From Rubellimicrobium arenae (GTDB lineage Bacteria; Pseudomonadota; Alphaproteobacteria; Rhodobacterales; Rhodobacteraceae), in assembly GCF_017916275.1 (NCBI RefSeq), contig NZ_JAFMST010000002.1, positions 310,001 to 374,000 on the forward strand: a DNA stretch of 64,000 nt. Reading direction: 5' to 3'. The notes beneath the pieces are model-generated. The model saw only the letters and a program-made list of their open reading frames with translations. It was not told the origin of the DNA and did no database searches. Position numbers and translations under genes: made by a program. Position 1 is the first letter of the stretch. Each line of letters begins with the position of its first letter. This document shows, in pieces, positions 48,701 through 57,006 of the stretch.

Positions 48701-50402
48701 GGTGACCGTCATGATCATGACGGGAGGATCCGGCAACAACGTCACGCCGACCAGCGCCTTCGACGCGAACAAGGCGGTCGCGGTCGCCTACCAGCAGGTC
48801 CTGCTGGGAAGCGACGGAAAGGGCAGCCTCAACATCAACGTGCCGGCAGGAAACCCGCTCTACCTCGCCGCCGCGATCAATGGCGGGGCGGCGGGCTACG
48901 GCCTCGTCAGCGCGCCGCTGGTCGTCGCCATGTCCGCGCCCCCGACCTCGACCTATGTGAACCTGACGTCCGGGTCCGACATCTACACGGCCCCGAATGA
49001 CGGCAACTTCGTGATCCAGGGCCTGGCGGGCAACGACAGCATCACCACAGGCGCCGGCAACGACCTCGTAAACGGCGGGGCCGGCAACGACACGATCTCG
49101 ACAGGGGGCGGCAACGACATCATCGAGGTGACAGGCGCCTCGGCGGGCAACGACGCCATCAACGGCGGAGCCGGCACGGATGTCATCCGGGCAACCGCCA
49201 ACGGGACCTACATCCGCCTCTCGGCCCTGTCGGGCGTCGAGCAGATCTCGGCCAACGGATTTACCGGCGTGCAGATCCTGGGCACGGCGGGCAACGACAA
49301 CCTGAACCTGGCGGGGGTCACGCTCAGCGGCATCACGAAGATCGACCTCGGTTCGGGAAGCGACACGCTGATCGGGTCCGGCGGCAACGATCTGGTGGTC
49401 GGCGGGGCCGGCAACGACACGATCTCCACCGGAGCCGGCGCCGACATCATCGAGGTCGCGGGCACTTCGGCCGGCAACGACATGATCGATGGCGGGGCCG
49501 GAACGGACCTGATCCGGGCGACGGCAAACGGCACGATCATCCGGCTGGCCTCGATCACCGGGGTGGAGCAGATCTCGGGCAGCGGCTTCACCGGCGTCCA
49601 GGTTGCCGGCTCGAACGGGAACGACAACTTCAACTTCTCGGCCGTCACGCTGACGAACATCTCGGCGATCGAGCTCGGGTCGGGGAACGACACGCTGGTC
49701 GGGTCGGCCGCCAACGATACGATCATCGGGTCCCGCGGCAACGACGTGCTCGGCGGGGGCGAAGGCAACGACACCTTCATCCTCGGGGTAGGTGCCGGGG
49801 TGGACACGATCAACGGCGGCAACGGCATCGACACCCTGCTCGCCAACGGCGCCGATGCCAAGATCTACTGGGGCAACCTCAGCAGCATCGAGACCATCAC
49901 CGCGACAGCCACCAACGTGGTCATCCTGGGGACGGCCGGGAACGACGTCATCAACCACGCCGTCCTGCCCTGGTCGGGCATCGCCCTGGTGGACGGGGGC
50001 GCGGGCGCGGACACGATCACCGGCGGCGCGGGCAACGACCGCATGGCAGGGCGCGCCGGGGCCGACATCCTGGGTGGCGGACTGGGAGCCGACGACTTCG
50101 TCTACTTCGCAGCCGGGGACAGCCGGTCCACTGGGGTGGACACGATCAACGGCTTCGTTTCGGGGCAGGATCAACTCGACCTGAGCGCCATCGACGCCAG
50201 CACCCTCGTGACGGGGAACCAGGCCTTCACCTTCATCGGCGCAGGCGGTTTCACCAAGGCCGCCGGCCAGGTGCGGTATGATGCCACCAGCTTCGCAGGC
50301 GAAACCCATGTCTATGCCGACACCAATGGCGACGGTAAGGCGGACATGGACATCCGGCTGGCCGGCACCCTGGCCCTGGCCACGTCCGACTTCCTGCTCT
50401 GA
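45735..50402 (+). CDS. Large RTX-repeat extracellular protein with N-terminal beta-propeller
   Basis: A 1555-residue protein with no signal peptide, as expected for type I secretion. Residues about 15-480 look like a sugar-dehydrogenase or SMP-30-like beta-propeller (SIQFGADGRLYASQQDGTI, LAADGKMYVMDNGPN, EGYYGGHPNP). A Ca-binding stretch DDDGDGLSDTIDHFALDP follows near 495. Then come a lectin-like beta domain (about 510-775), further beta domains (about 780-1080), and RTX repeats from about 1095, such as GNDLVNGGAGNDTISTGGGN. The C-terminus TLALATSDFLL has the short hydrophobic end typical of T1SS signals. Enzymatic activity of the propeller is not shown. It neighbours glycosyltransferases, so a surface or biofilm role is likely. 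The ABC/MFP export genes are not in the window. Confidence 0.88.
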   Translation: MAVDLATDFTQFSLTGASINNPTSIQFGADGRLYASQQDGTIKIFTVQKSDTGYNVVATETINLVKAIPNHNDDGTLNSAVTTRQVTGLVVAGTAAAPVIYVGSSDPRIAVSSDSGLDTNSGMISRLTLNTATGQWDKVDLVRGLPRSEENHSVNGLQYDKATNTLYVAVGGNTNMGAPSSSFGYLPEYTYSAAILKVDLTAIDAMPIKIDSSSGTPQKYIHDLPTLNDPTRADDIETVFGGNDGLNMAKIVAGSPVQIYSPGYRNPYDLVLAADGKMYVMDNGPNRNWGGLPVIGPNGITNQAVEGGPTKGDTLHLASEGYYGGHPNPIRANGPAAGLTESDGDPNDGVLDGALMPVGQLPSDWNQVVASINPKEAVYKHPGGDIPALWTNGQSTNGLTQYVASTFEGQLKGDLFTVGYGGTLYRLDLSSDGRTVQAVSTISVGGTPLDVIAQGDDAPFAGTIWVAKYGADSITILEPRASSTPPPSNDDDGDGLSDTIDHFALDPLNGMGTVIRAGETMSWSFSAADSNTPGPTNSLFGIGFTGLMVDNSTPYQGLYAIENITPGGAAGVVTIDDVAGGTALGALNTQREAFQFGVTTDDNVERFTVVSDLDNPFDMIVHPTDNQSQGIYIGTGDQKTYLSITAHANGGAGGIEVLYENGDVVNRTVYSATGLIGSAAATDKITFYLDVDVVAGTVKPRWTYTTNNGTQTLGGEGTAVTLTGDLLTALRGDYMVDSKASGLAVGLMSTSAGEGGPFTATWDNIRILAAPAASPTEGGAAIKIHPGGLLEASSYNANSFEITNTGEKNITSVTFDTRSNLLPGIVFDPAGTAGDTVAKNLKIDTAGATGAFQPASTDYSAFSAPINGGYNVMRVNFNSAVSGGFNPGETVKFSVDVDPLNIKNSGVDGDAGSVSGLEMTGTTVTVTYSDGTTQTTRLMGDGSKGGGAATLSDDILAAPTLTLAGKSSGQVGVTSATQSVQVTGAANQTVTVMIMTGGSGNNVTPTSAFDANKAVAVAYQQVLLGSDGKGSLNINVPAGNPLYLAAAINGGAAGYGLVSAPLVVAMSAPPTSTYVNLTSGSDIYTAPNDGNFVIQGLAGNDSITTGAGNDLVNGGAGNDTISTGGGNDIIEVTGASAGNDAINGGAGTDVIRATANGTYIRLSALSGVEQISANGFTGVQILGTAGNDNLNLAGVTLSGITKIDLGSGSDTLIGSGGNDLVVGGAGNDTISTGAGADIIEVAGTSAGNDMIDGGAGTDLIRATANGTIIRLASITGVEQISGSGFTGVQVAGSNGNDNFNFSAVTLTNISAIELGSGNDTLVGSAANDTIIGSRGNDVLGGGEGNDTFILGVGAGVDTINGGNGIDTLLANGADAKIYWGNLSSIETITATATNVVILGTAGNDVINHAVLPWSGIALVDGGAGADTITGGAGNDRMAGRAGADILGGGLGADDFVYFAAGDSRSTGVDTINGFVSGQDQLDLSAIDASTLVTGNQAFTFIGAGGFTKAAGQVRYDATSFAGETHVYADTNGDGKADMDIRLAGTLALATSDFLL
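49149..50030 (+). repeat. Three tandem ~109-residue modules inside the RTX region
   Basis: The blocks starting at 49149, 49476 and 49800 are spaced 327 and 324 bp apart. Each reads NDxINGGxGxDxIRA, then an IRL...GVEQIS strand pair, then GFTGVQ...GND, then xxIxLGSGxDTLxGS. Units 1 and 2 are very similar; unit 3 has diverged (VDTINGGNGIDTLLA, SIETITATATNVVILGTAGN). This is internal duplication, beyond the 9-residue RTX periodicity. Confidence 0.8.
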
Positions 50403-50410
50403 CAGGCTTG

Positions 50411-50450
50411 GGCCCGCCGGATCATCGCACGAACGGCGATCCGGCGGGCC
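50411..50450. terminator. Terminator hairpin after the RTX gene
   Basis: A perfect 13-bp stem GGCCCGCCGGATC / GATCCGGCGGGCC with a 14-base loop starts 8 bases after the RTX stop. It lies before the convergent glycosyltransferase stop, so it may act on both. Confidence 0.75.
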
Positions 50451-50468
50451 AACCAGTCCCGAACCCAT

Positions 50469-51377
50469 TCAACTCGGGCGCAGGGACCTCATGTACTCGA
50501 CGGCGGACTTCCAGTTGAACGAGTTCGCCATGTCGGCCGCGAGCACGGTGCGGGCGTCCCGGTGGGCGCCCTCGTCTCGCAGCAGGCGCGCCACGCGCCG
50601 GGCGGCGTTCTGGCGCATCTGCAGCGTCACCTCGATCAGCTCCGTCCCGGCGCCGCCCTGCTTCAAAAGAGCCCCGAGCATGTCCATGGCCTGCGCCCGT
50701 TCGCGCCACATGGCCTTTTCGTTCCGCGTGAGGCTCCCCGGCCGCCGGCGGTAGATCACGTACTTGCCCTCGGTCACGTGGATGTCGTTCTTCCAGCCGA
50801 CCTGCATCATGAGCAGCGTATCCTGCGCGATCCTCAGCTCGGTGTTCCACGGGGTCGGCCCCAGCGTGTCGACCAGCGCCTTCCGCCGGACGATCGTCGT
50901 GGACGGCAGAAACAGGTTCGTCCTGGCCTGGATCAGCCGAAAGAATTCGGGCGGCGTCAGACGTCGTGGCGTCGAAGGGTTCTGCACTGGAAGAGACGCC
51001 CGCCCCTGCCGGATCTCGTCGTCGGACAGCGTCTCATGCCCGACGGAAAGGACCTGCACGGTCGGATCCGCGAACACCGAATGCGCGTAGCCCAGCATCC
51101 CCGGCGCCACGAGATCGTCCGAGTCGAGGAAGTACACGAGCTCGCCCGAGGATTCTTGGAACCCCAGGTTGCGTGCGGTCGAGACGCCACCGTTCCGAGG
51201 CGCCTCGATCAGCTTCAGCCGCGGATCCGAGACATCGAGGAACTTCTTGGGGGACCGCCCCCCATCGTTGACGACCGCGATCTCGAAGTCTTCGTGATCC
51301 TGCGCCAGGACGGAGCGGATCGTGGCCTCCAGGGTGTCTTCATTGTTGAAGGTGGGGATGATCACCGAGATCGTCAT
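50469..51377 (-). CDS. Family 2 glycosyltransferase
   Basis: A 302-residue GT-A fold enzyme. The N-terminal nucleotide-sugar-binding domain starts ISVIIPTFNNEDTLEATIRS, with VVNDGG and the DxD motif in VYFLDSDD near residue 90. The C-terminal part is helical with no membrane segment. It is predicted to add a sugar during polysaccharide or glycolipid synthesis; donor and acceptor are unknown. Upstream on the same strand is a GT4 gene, 151 bp away. Confidence 0.88.
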   Translation of the reverse strand: MTISVIIPTFNNEDTLEATIRSVLAQDHEDFEIAVVNDGGRSPKKFLDVSDPRLKLIEAPRNGGVSTARNLGFQESSGELVYFLDSDDLVAPGMLGYAHSVFADPTVQVLSVGHETLSDDEIRQGRASLPVQNPSTPRRLTPPEFFRLIQARTNLFLPSTTIVRRKALVDTLGPTPWNTELRIAQDTLLMMQVGWKNDIHVTEGKYVIYRRRPGSLTRNEKAMWRERAQAMDMLGALLKQGGAGTELIEVTLQMRQNAARRVARLLRDEGAHRDARTVLAADMANSFNWKSAVEYMRSLRPS

Positions 51378-51528
51378 GCCAGGGCCCCAAGGTCAGTCAT
51401 TCGGTCGTCCACCTTCCGTTTTCAATCCTACCGATTCTGCTGTTGTCCGAAGACCGGGCCGGAGGGCACAGGCCAAGGCGCCGGGAAGCCGAACAGGACC
51501 GTCCCCTGGGTCGGGGACGAGCATGGCG

Positions 51529-52686
51529 TCACGCCGCCTCGACCAACTGCTCCATCCGGGGAAGCACAGCCGCGCACCAGACATGCCAGTTGAGCCTGTT
51601 GTCGAAGTCGTCGCGCGCCGCGACCCTCATCTGCTCCAGCCGGCCCGGCACCTCGATAACCCCAAGGATCCGTTCGGCGTAGGCTGACCCGCCCTCGGTG
51701 ACGGGAATCGTGAAGCCCGTGACCTGGTCCCGGATGACCTCGGGCACGCCGCCCGTCTGGGTCGCCAGGGACACCGTCGCGAATGCGGCGGCCTCGCAGA
51801 ACACGACCCCGTAGCACTCGGCCTGCGTGGGAAGGATGAGGAAGTCCGCTTCCGCAAAGATCTGGCGGAACCTCGCCTTCTGTTCGGGGACGTGCTTGTC
51901 GAGGAAGGGGATGACCTCCACGCCCGGCGGCAACCGGTCGAGCGGAGGCACGCATCCCAGGATGCACAGGGTGGCATCCACCCCGGCGGCCCGCAGTTCC
52001 TCATAGCAGTCGAGCGCGATCTGCCCGCCCTTGCGCACCCAGTCGACGCCGCAGAACAGGAGGCGGAGCGGCCCGGGCACCCTTGGCCCCAGCACGCTCG
52101 CCCGGTCGGGCGGGTCCTCGAGGTTCGCGCCGTAGGGCTGGATCATGATGCGCGACGGATCGATGCCATAATCCTCGATCGCCGACCGCGCGGCCCAGCC
52201 CGTTGGAAAAATCAGGAGATCGGAGCGCATCATCGCGTCCGCCTCCAAGGCGATGGCCCTCCGCTCGACCGATTTGGGGAGTCCCGAATAGGTGGGATAG
52301 TAGCTCGAAATGAGCCGCATCGTCACGTCGGAGGTGTAGGCGATCGGAACGCCCGGGGGAATGCGGGCAATCAGCGTCGAACCCGCCGCCGCGAAGATGA
52401 CGTCGGCCGGTTGGCTGGCCAAGCGCCGGTTCATGGCCCGCGCCTTCAATTCGGCCATCAAGGGCATCCGGTTCAGCATGGGATCGAATCCTGCGAAGCG
52501 CCGGAATGCCTTGCTGGCCCGGTTGAGCGCGATCGTCGGCGTCTCGAGGATGGGGCCGGCCTGGACCACATCTGCTCCTTCGGACTGCATCGCATGATAC
52601 AGGTGGGCAATCGTGCCCGACCACGCCTCGCGGCGATCGAAGGAAAGATCGGTCGCAAAGCCGATCCGAACCTTCCTGTTCATCAT
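51529..52686 (-). CDS. Family 4-type glycosyltransferase
   Basis: A 385-residue GT-B enzyme. The N-terminal acceptor domain starts KVRIGFATDLSFDRREAWSG. The C-terminal donor domain has LRLLFCGVDWVRKGGQIALD and the E-x7-E-type motif in ECYGVVFCEAAAF followed by ATQTGGVPEVI. Retaining chemistry is expected. The first of two adjacent ATGs is used; AAGGGA lies upstream. An AT-richer leader (about 52740-52870) probably holds its promoter. Confidence 0.88.
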   Translation of the reverse strand: MMNRKVRIGFATDLSFDRREAWSGTIAHLYHAMQSEGADVVQAGPILETPTIALNRASKAFRRFAGFDPMLNRMPLMAELKARAMNRRLASQPADVIFAAAGSTLIARIPPGVPIAYTSDVTMRLISSYYPTYSGLPKSVERRAIALEADAMMRSDLLIFPTGWAARSAIEDYGIDPSRIMIQPYGANLEDPPDRASVLGPRVPGPLRLLFCGVDWVRKGGQIALDCYEELRAAGVDATLCILGCVPPLDRLPPGVEVIPFLDKHVPEQKARFRQIFAEADFLILPTQAECYGVVFCEAAAFATVSLATQTGGVPEVIRDQVTGFTIPVTEGGSAYAERILGVIEVPGRLEQMRVAARDDFDNRLNWHVWCAAVLPRMEQLVEAA

Positions 52687-53575
52687 GGCCGCTGATCCCT
52701 TGGGCCGACGGGCCATGTCTGAAATGGTGTTATGGACGGCTATCACGACCACACTCGCTTTACTCCCAACCAGGGCTACAACTTCCGCGTGTTCGCGTGT
52801 TGTTGAATAGAGTAAGTCAATTGTTCCGACCTTTTCGATAACATATCCATCGCTGCCATTAGGCAACCCCTCTCCTGCCGCGTGCCCCTGGTCGGCGGAT
52901 TGGCATCGGCGGCAATCAGCGCGGCACTCCGGCCAAGGCCGAGCCCCGGGAGGGCGATCCCCTTCGAAGCGGCCAAGCGGTCCAGCCACGACCAGGGACC
53001 AGGACCGAGCCAGCCGCTTCGACGGCGTCCGTCACCTTCGCCGGGGCTCATCCGAAACCAGATCTCCGGATCGAGACGAGCGACAATCATCGGAATAATT
53101 TCTATGAGCCAATAGGTTACCAGACACCCGCTGCAGCAGGCCACCTTGGACCGAGTTGCGACAGCGGGACGACCTCAGCGCACAAGCCAGCGCATGGCGT
53201 CCCATGGCCGTCACTCGCCCCTCTGCCTCGACCGGTCCATGCTGGCATTTGTCAGCTTCGATCGTCAGGTATCCCGAGGCTCGATCACAGTCGGACCCGA
53301 CGCAACGGGCAGCTGCTATGCGCCGCCCTCAAATCTCACAATCCGGAAACAATCACTCACTCCTTGGGCAGTCAGGCCGGAGATGCCTCAGGCCTGGGCA
53401 GCTTTGCGGCGCGATCGGTGCTCCGAGCCGCACACCTTCGGAAGGCTGAAGGCAAGCTGTCAGCACGGCAGGGCACGTGGCCCGCGCGGCATCCAACCCG
53501 TTCGGACGGAACCCCGCGATGCCACCCGACCGGCCGCGGCCAAGGCTCAACCGCCCCGCCCCGCTGCGCGACCGG
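52687..53575. other. Intergenic region, 889 bp
   Basis: Lies between two leftward genes. Two AT-richer patches (about 52740-52870 and 53085-53130) interrupt otherwise high-GC DNA. Open frames exist on both strands, but none has an SD, family resemblance or protein-like composition. It may hold the GT4 promoter and the 3' region of the glycosidase gene. Confidence 0.5.
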
Positions 53576-56500
53576 TCACAGCCAGTCCGGATCGACCGAT
53601 CTCAGGCTGAAGTCCGGATCGAACGGGGGGGCCTTGCCGGTGGTCAGCCAGGCGCCAGCCTCGAGCACCGCGTAGCGGGCGGGTCCCTCGAAATCGAGAT
53701 CGAAGGTTCGGCCCCGGTTCAGGACGAAGGTGTCCTGCTCCCGGCCGGCGGCATCATAAGTGGTCAGGATCGCGGCTTCCTGCGCACGCCCGACAGAACT
53801 GAGGCCGTCGAGGGCAATCTTCACCCCGTCCGCTGCCCGCCCGAAGTCGATGCCGATCCGCTCGGACTCGCCGCCCCTGACGGGGTGGAAGTCGACCTCC
53901 GAGTCCGAACCGATCTGGCCCACCCCGATCTTGTTGCCGGCCCGGCCGATGGGCGCCGGGGCATCATCGGATCCGAACCCGAACAGAAAGACGTCCCCGA
54001 GGTCGTAGCTTGGCCCCCGGGTCGAGAACGGTGCCCTGAAGTTTCCGGAAGGAGTGGGCGACGGGTCGTCAGGCTCCGCCTCCCCACGCGCGGAAATCAC
54101 GATGCCATTCACCTTCGCATTGTCGATCACGCTCAGGAATTCGAGATCCAGTCGTCCGTCGGTGACCGACACCGTAATGTCGACATCGTGGGCGATGTTG
54201 TGGCCGCCTGCGGACTTCCAGATATCGAAATCGTTCAGGACGCGCCGGCCTTCGGCCATCACATCGAACACGCGCTGTCCAGCGGCGTCGAAATAGATCT
54301 CGGCGAATTTCAGCGTGACGGTGTAGCTGCCATCCGCAATAGGAACGGAATAGGAGAAATCGCCGTAGCGTTCCGATTGATACAACCTGTCGTCGCTCGT
54401 TCCCGTGATCGGGGAATCCGTCGAGTACGATCTGCCGCCGCTCACGTAACGATCGGCAAGGAAGGTCAGCCCGCCCGTCCCGGCGAACACCCCTCCCCCG
54501 GCGTTGATCGTCACCTCCTTCCCGGTCTCGGCGCCTCCGACATCGACGCGAACCGTCGCGGTGTCACGGCCACCGTGCCCGTCGCTGACGGTGTAGCTGA
54601 AGCTGTCCGAGCCGCTGAACCCGTTGTCAGGGGTGTAAAGGATCTCGCCGTTCCGAGCGATGGTCACGCGCCCGTTGGCCGCCTGGGTCACCGCTTCGAC
54701 GCCAAGGCGGTCCCCGTCGGGATCGGTATCGTTGGCCAGCACGGCAAGCCGCAGCGAATGCCCCTCCCGCACGGAGGCGCTGTCGTCTCGGGCGACCGGG
54801 GCGGCGTTGGCCGGATCGGGATCAGGAGTCGGCGCTGCGCCATTCGCCTTGAGGAGGAGCACCCAATCCTTGCCGGCGTCGGAGGGCGGGCCATCGATCG
54901 GTCGGAGGGCGCCGCCGTCCACCTGGCCATCCGCGAGGAGCCGCCCGCCGGTGCGAGGATTGTACCAGAACACGTCGAACGACGTGCCGGCGCCAGCGGT
55001 CAGGTCGAGCCGCACGTCGTCCGCCGCGCCATAGGGCAGGTAGACCACATAGGTCTCGCCCGGGTCGGCCATGACGAAGTCACCCCGCGCCTGGGTCAGC
55101 TCGTCGTGCTCGGCCATGCGCCAAAAGGGAATCTGGTCGTTGAAGAAGTCGGTCGCGGCGGCCGTCCAGGTCCAGATCGAGCGGAAGCCGTCGAAGGTGT
55201 CCATGTTCTGGTCGTAGGAATGACCGGACGCGCCCTTCACATACCAGCTCACCCCCGAGCCCCCCGCCGTGAGCGTGCCCCAGAGCGCCTCGCGCAGGGT
55301 GCGCTCGTTGGTGGAGTCCGGGTTGTTCGAGTAGGCCGGGATGATGGAGTTGCCGCTCGAGTCCTCGTCCCAGCCCAGCACCCAGGGGTCGCCCGCCGCA
55401 GCGGAGCGGGCCAGGTACTCGGCGATCCGGGCGCGCACGTGGCCCGCGCTGGCCTGCAGCGAGGTGCCGTCGAACGCCTCCTCGCCCAGGAGCGGGCGGT
55501 AGACCTGGTCGACCTCCGACGGCCAACTGTGGGCCACGACCAGATGATCGTAGGGGTCCACCGCCTTGGCCCACTCGGCCATGTCGGCCCGCTGCCGGGC
55601 GGAGTTGCTGTTCTCCTCGCCCAGGTTCCATTGCAGGCCGTTGGCGTGGCCGAAGCGGGCGATCATCTCGCGCATGTAGATCAGCCGCTCGACGCTGAGG
55701 CTCGAGCCCGCCGCGGCGGTGCCGCCGTCCAGGAGGTTGTCGTTCTCGCGTTCCTGCAGGACGAGGTTCTTGTAGATGCCCTTGGCGTCCATGTGGTCGA
55801 ACAGGATCTCCCACTGCGCGAGCTTGCTGACGTCGTACACGGAGGTGATGGACGGGTTCAGGCGGGCCGTGTCGGTGGGCAGGCGCTGCAGGTCGGTGGC
55901 GGCCCAGGGCCAGACGTCCTTGCCGTCCCCGCCCGCGGTCAGCAGCATGACATACATGCTGTTCTGGCCCTGCTCGGCCAGGTAGTTGATCGCGCCCAGC
56001 ATGGCCTTGCCCTGCCCCCCCGACCAGGTCGGGTCGCCGGCGTTGAAGTCCTTCAGGTGCGTGGCGTAGTCGTGCCGCCCCGTGGGGGTATTATCGATGT
56101 CGCGGCTGGCCAGGAAGTTCTCGGGCACGCCAGGGCCGCCGCGGACGAAGTAGTCGTCATCGCCCTGGTGCTGGAGGTAATGGCTGTCCTCGCCTTGCAG
56201 GATCATGCCCTTGGCGCGGAAATCGTCACCGGTCTTGTTGGTCGGCGCGACCACGAAACGGCCCGCTTCGCCGTCCAGGCCTTCGACGGCCACCCCGGCG
56301 CGCGCGTCCAGGCTGGCCGCGATGTCGTTCCCGGTGCGAAAGGACGCCGTGTAGGTCCAGGTGCCTTCGGAGGGCGGGTTGAAGTTGACCCGCCAGACCC
56401 GGCCCTCGCTGGCCCCTGTGTCGGCCGCATCACCGTCGGCGGCGAAGAAGCCCGGCACCGTCAGGGTTTCGCCCGTGCGCGCATTGGTGAAGGTCACATC

Positions 56501-56611
56501 CAGGCGATAGTCGCGAAAGGTATCCGCGCTTTCGCTGAACGTCATCGGCGCCACGAAATCGAGCGTCGCCTTGTGCCAGGTCCTCAGTTCGCCGGTGATC
56601 CGAGCGGGCAT
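53576..56611 (-). CDS. Multidomain glycoside hydrolase-like protein with cadherin-like and malectin domains
   Basis: A 1011-residue protein. Residues about 5-90 are a DUF5060-type beta domain (WRVNFNPPSEGTWTYTASF). About 95-500 form a TIM-barrel glycosidase-like region (MYVMLLTAGGDGKDVWPW, GLQWNLGEENSNSARQRADM, HLVVAHSWPSEVDQ, WVLGWDEDSSGNS), with candidate acid residues in NLGEEN and GWDED. About 510-590 is a C-terminal beta domain. It is followed by a cadherin-like domain (about 605-690, DDSASVREGHSLRLAVLAND), a malectin domain (about 697-845, EVTINAGGGVFAGTGGLTFL) and a last beta domain (860-1011). There is no signal peptide and there are no RTX repeats. AAGGAGG precedes the ATG at 56611. 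Likely acts on an extracellular polysaccharide made by neighbouring enzymes. Confidence 0.78.
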   Translation of the reverse strand: MPARITGELRTWHKATLDFVAPMTFSESADTFRDYRLDVTFTNARTGETLTVPGFFAADGDAADTGASEGRVWRVNFNPPSEGTWTYTASFRTGNDIAASLDARAGVAVEGLDGEAGRFVVAPTNKTGDDFRAKGMILQGEDSHYLQHQGDDDYFVRGGPGVPENFLASRDIDNTPTGRHDYATHLKDFNAGDPTWSGGQGKAMLGAINYLAEQGQNSMYVMLLTAGGDGKDVWPWAATDLQRLPTDTARLNPSITSVYDVSKLAQWEILFDHMDAKGIYKNLVLQERENDNLLDGGTAAAGSSLSVERLIYMREMIARFGHANGLQWNLGEENSNSARQRADMAEWAKAVDPYDHLVVAHSWPSEVDQVYRPLLGEEAFDGTSLQASAGHVRARIAEYLARSAAAGDPWVLGWDEDSSGNSIIPAYSNNPDSTNERTLREALWGTLTAGGSGVSWYVKGASGHSYDQNMDTFDGFRSIWTWTAAATDFFNDQIPFWRMAEHDELTQARGDFVMADPGETYVVYLPYGAADDVRLDLTAGAGTSFDVFWYNPRTGGRLLADGQVDGGALRPIDGPPSDAGKDWVLLLKANGAAPTPDPDPANAAPVARDDSASVREGHSLRLAVLANDTDPDGDRLGVEAVTQAANGRVTIARNGEILYTPDNGFSGSDSFSYTVSDGHGGRDTATVRVDVGGAETGKEVTINAGGGVFAGTGGLTFLADRYVSGGRSYSTDSPITGTSDDRLYQSERYGDFSYSVPIADGSYTVTLKFAEIYFDAAGQRVFDVMAEGRRVLNDFDIWKSAGGHNIAHDVDITVSVTDGRLDLEFLSVIDNAKVNGIVISARGEAEPDDPSPTPSGNFRAPFSTRGPSYDLGDVFLFGFGSDDAPAPIGRAGNKIGVGQIGSDSEVDFHPVRGGESERIGIDFGRAADGVKIALDGLSSVGRAQEAAILTTYDAAGREQDTFVLNRGRTFDLDFEGPARYAVLEAGAWLTTGKAPPFDPDFSLRSVDPDWL

Positions 56612-57006
56612 CACGGTTCCTCCTTGCCAATGCGGAGGGCTGTCTAGGGACGGCCCGCCCGGTGAGCCAGCCTGTCATATGGTCCATGGCGAGAACGCGC
56701 TGACGCCTAGCGGGTTTCAGCCGCCAGAGGATGTATCGAGCATCTCGCTGGGCAAAGAAGCGCGCACGCGCAGCATCGCTTCGGCTCGTTTGCGCTCAGC
56801 ACGCACGAACAGGACGGATGAACGCCGCCCTACCGGGGCGGTAGCCCGTCAGCCTGGCACGCCGCCGAGGGCGCCAAGGCCCTGGCTGGGCACCCCGGAT
56901 CCGATCCGTCCACGTTCGTTCCGGAAAAGGTCGGCGGCAGGTCAGAACCTATGGCGGAGCGGCGACCTTCGGCTGCCATGCGGCCCGAAGATCGCCTGCC
57001 CCGTCC
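56612..57006. other. Intergenic region, 395 bp
   Basis: Lies between the UDP-xylose synthase stop and the glycosidase start, both leftward. The part just upstream of 56611 contains the glycosidase ribosome-binding site and presumably its promoter. Near 56969-56992 is a weak hairpin with a 6-bp stem CTTCGG / CCGAAG that could terminate the upstream gene. No coding sequence is recognised. Confidence 0.45.

Noticed and set aside
46542-50468. 1308-codon open frame on the - strand
   Set aside because: Antisense to the RTX protein gene; composition is typical of a GC-shadow frame and no SD or domain is seen.
52776-53144. Open frame on the - strand in the 0.9-kb gap
   Set aside because: No SD, mixed composition, no motif; it spans AT-rich patches that look like promoter DNA.
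53477-56647. 1056-codon open frame on the + strand
   Set aside because: Antisense to the glycosidase gene, whose domains, start and SD are convincing.
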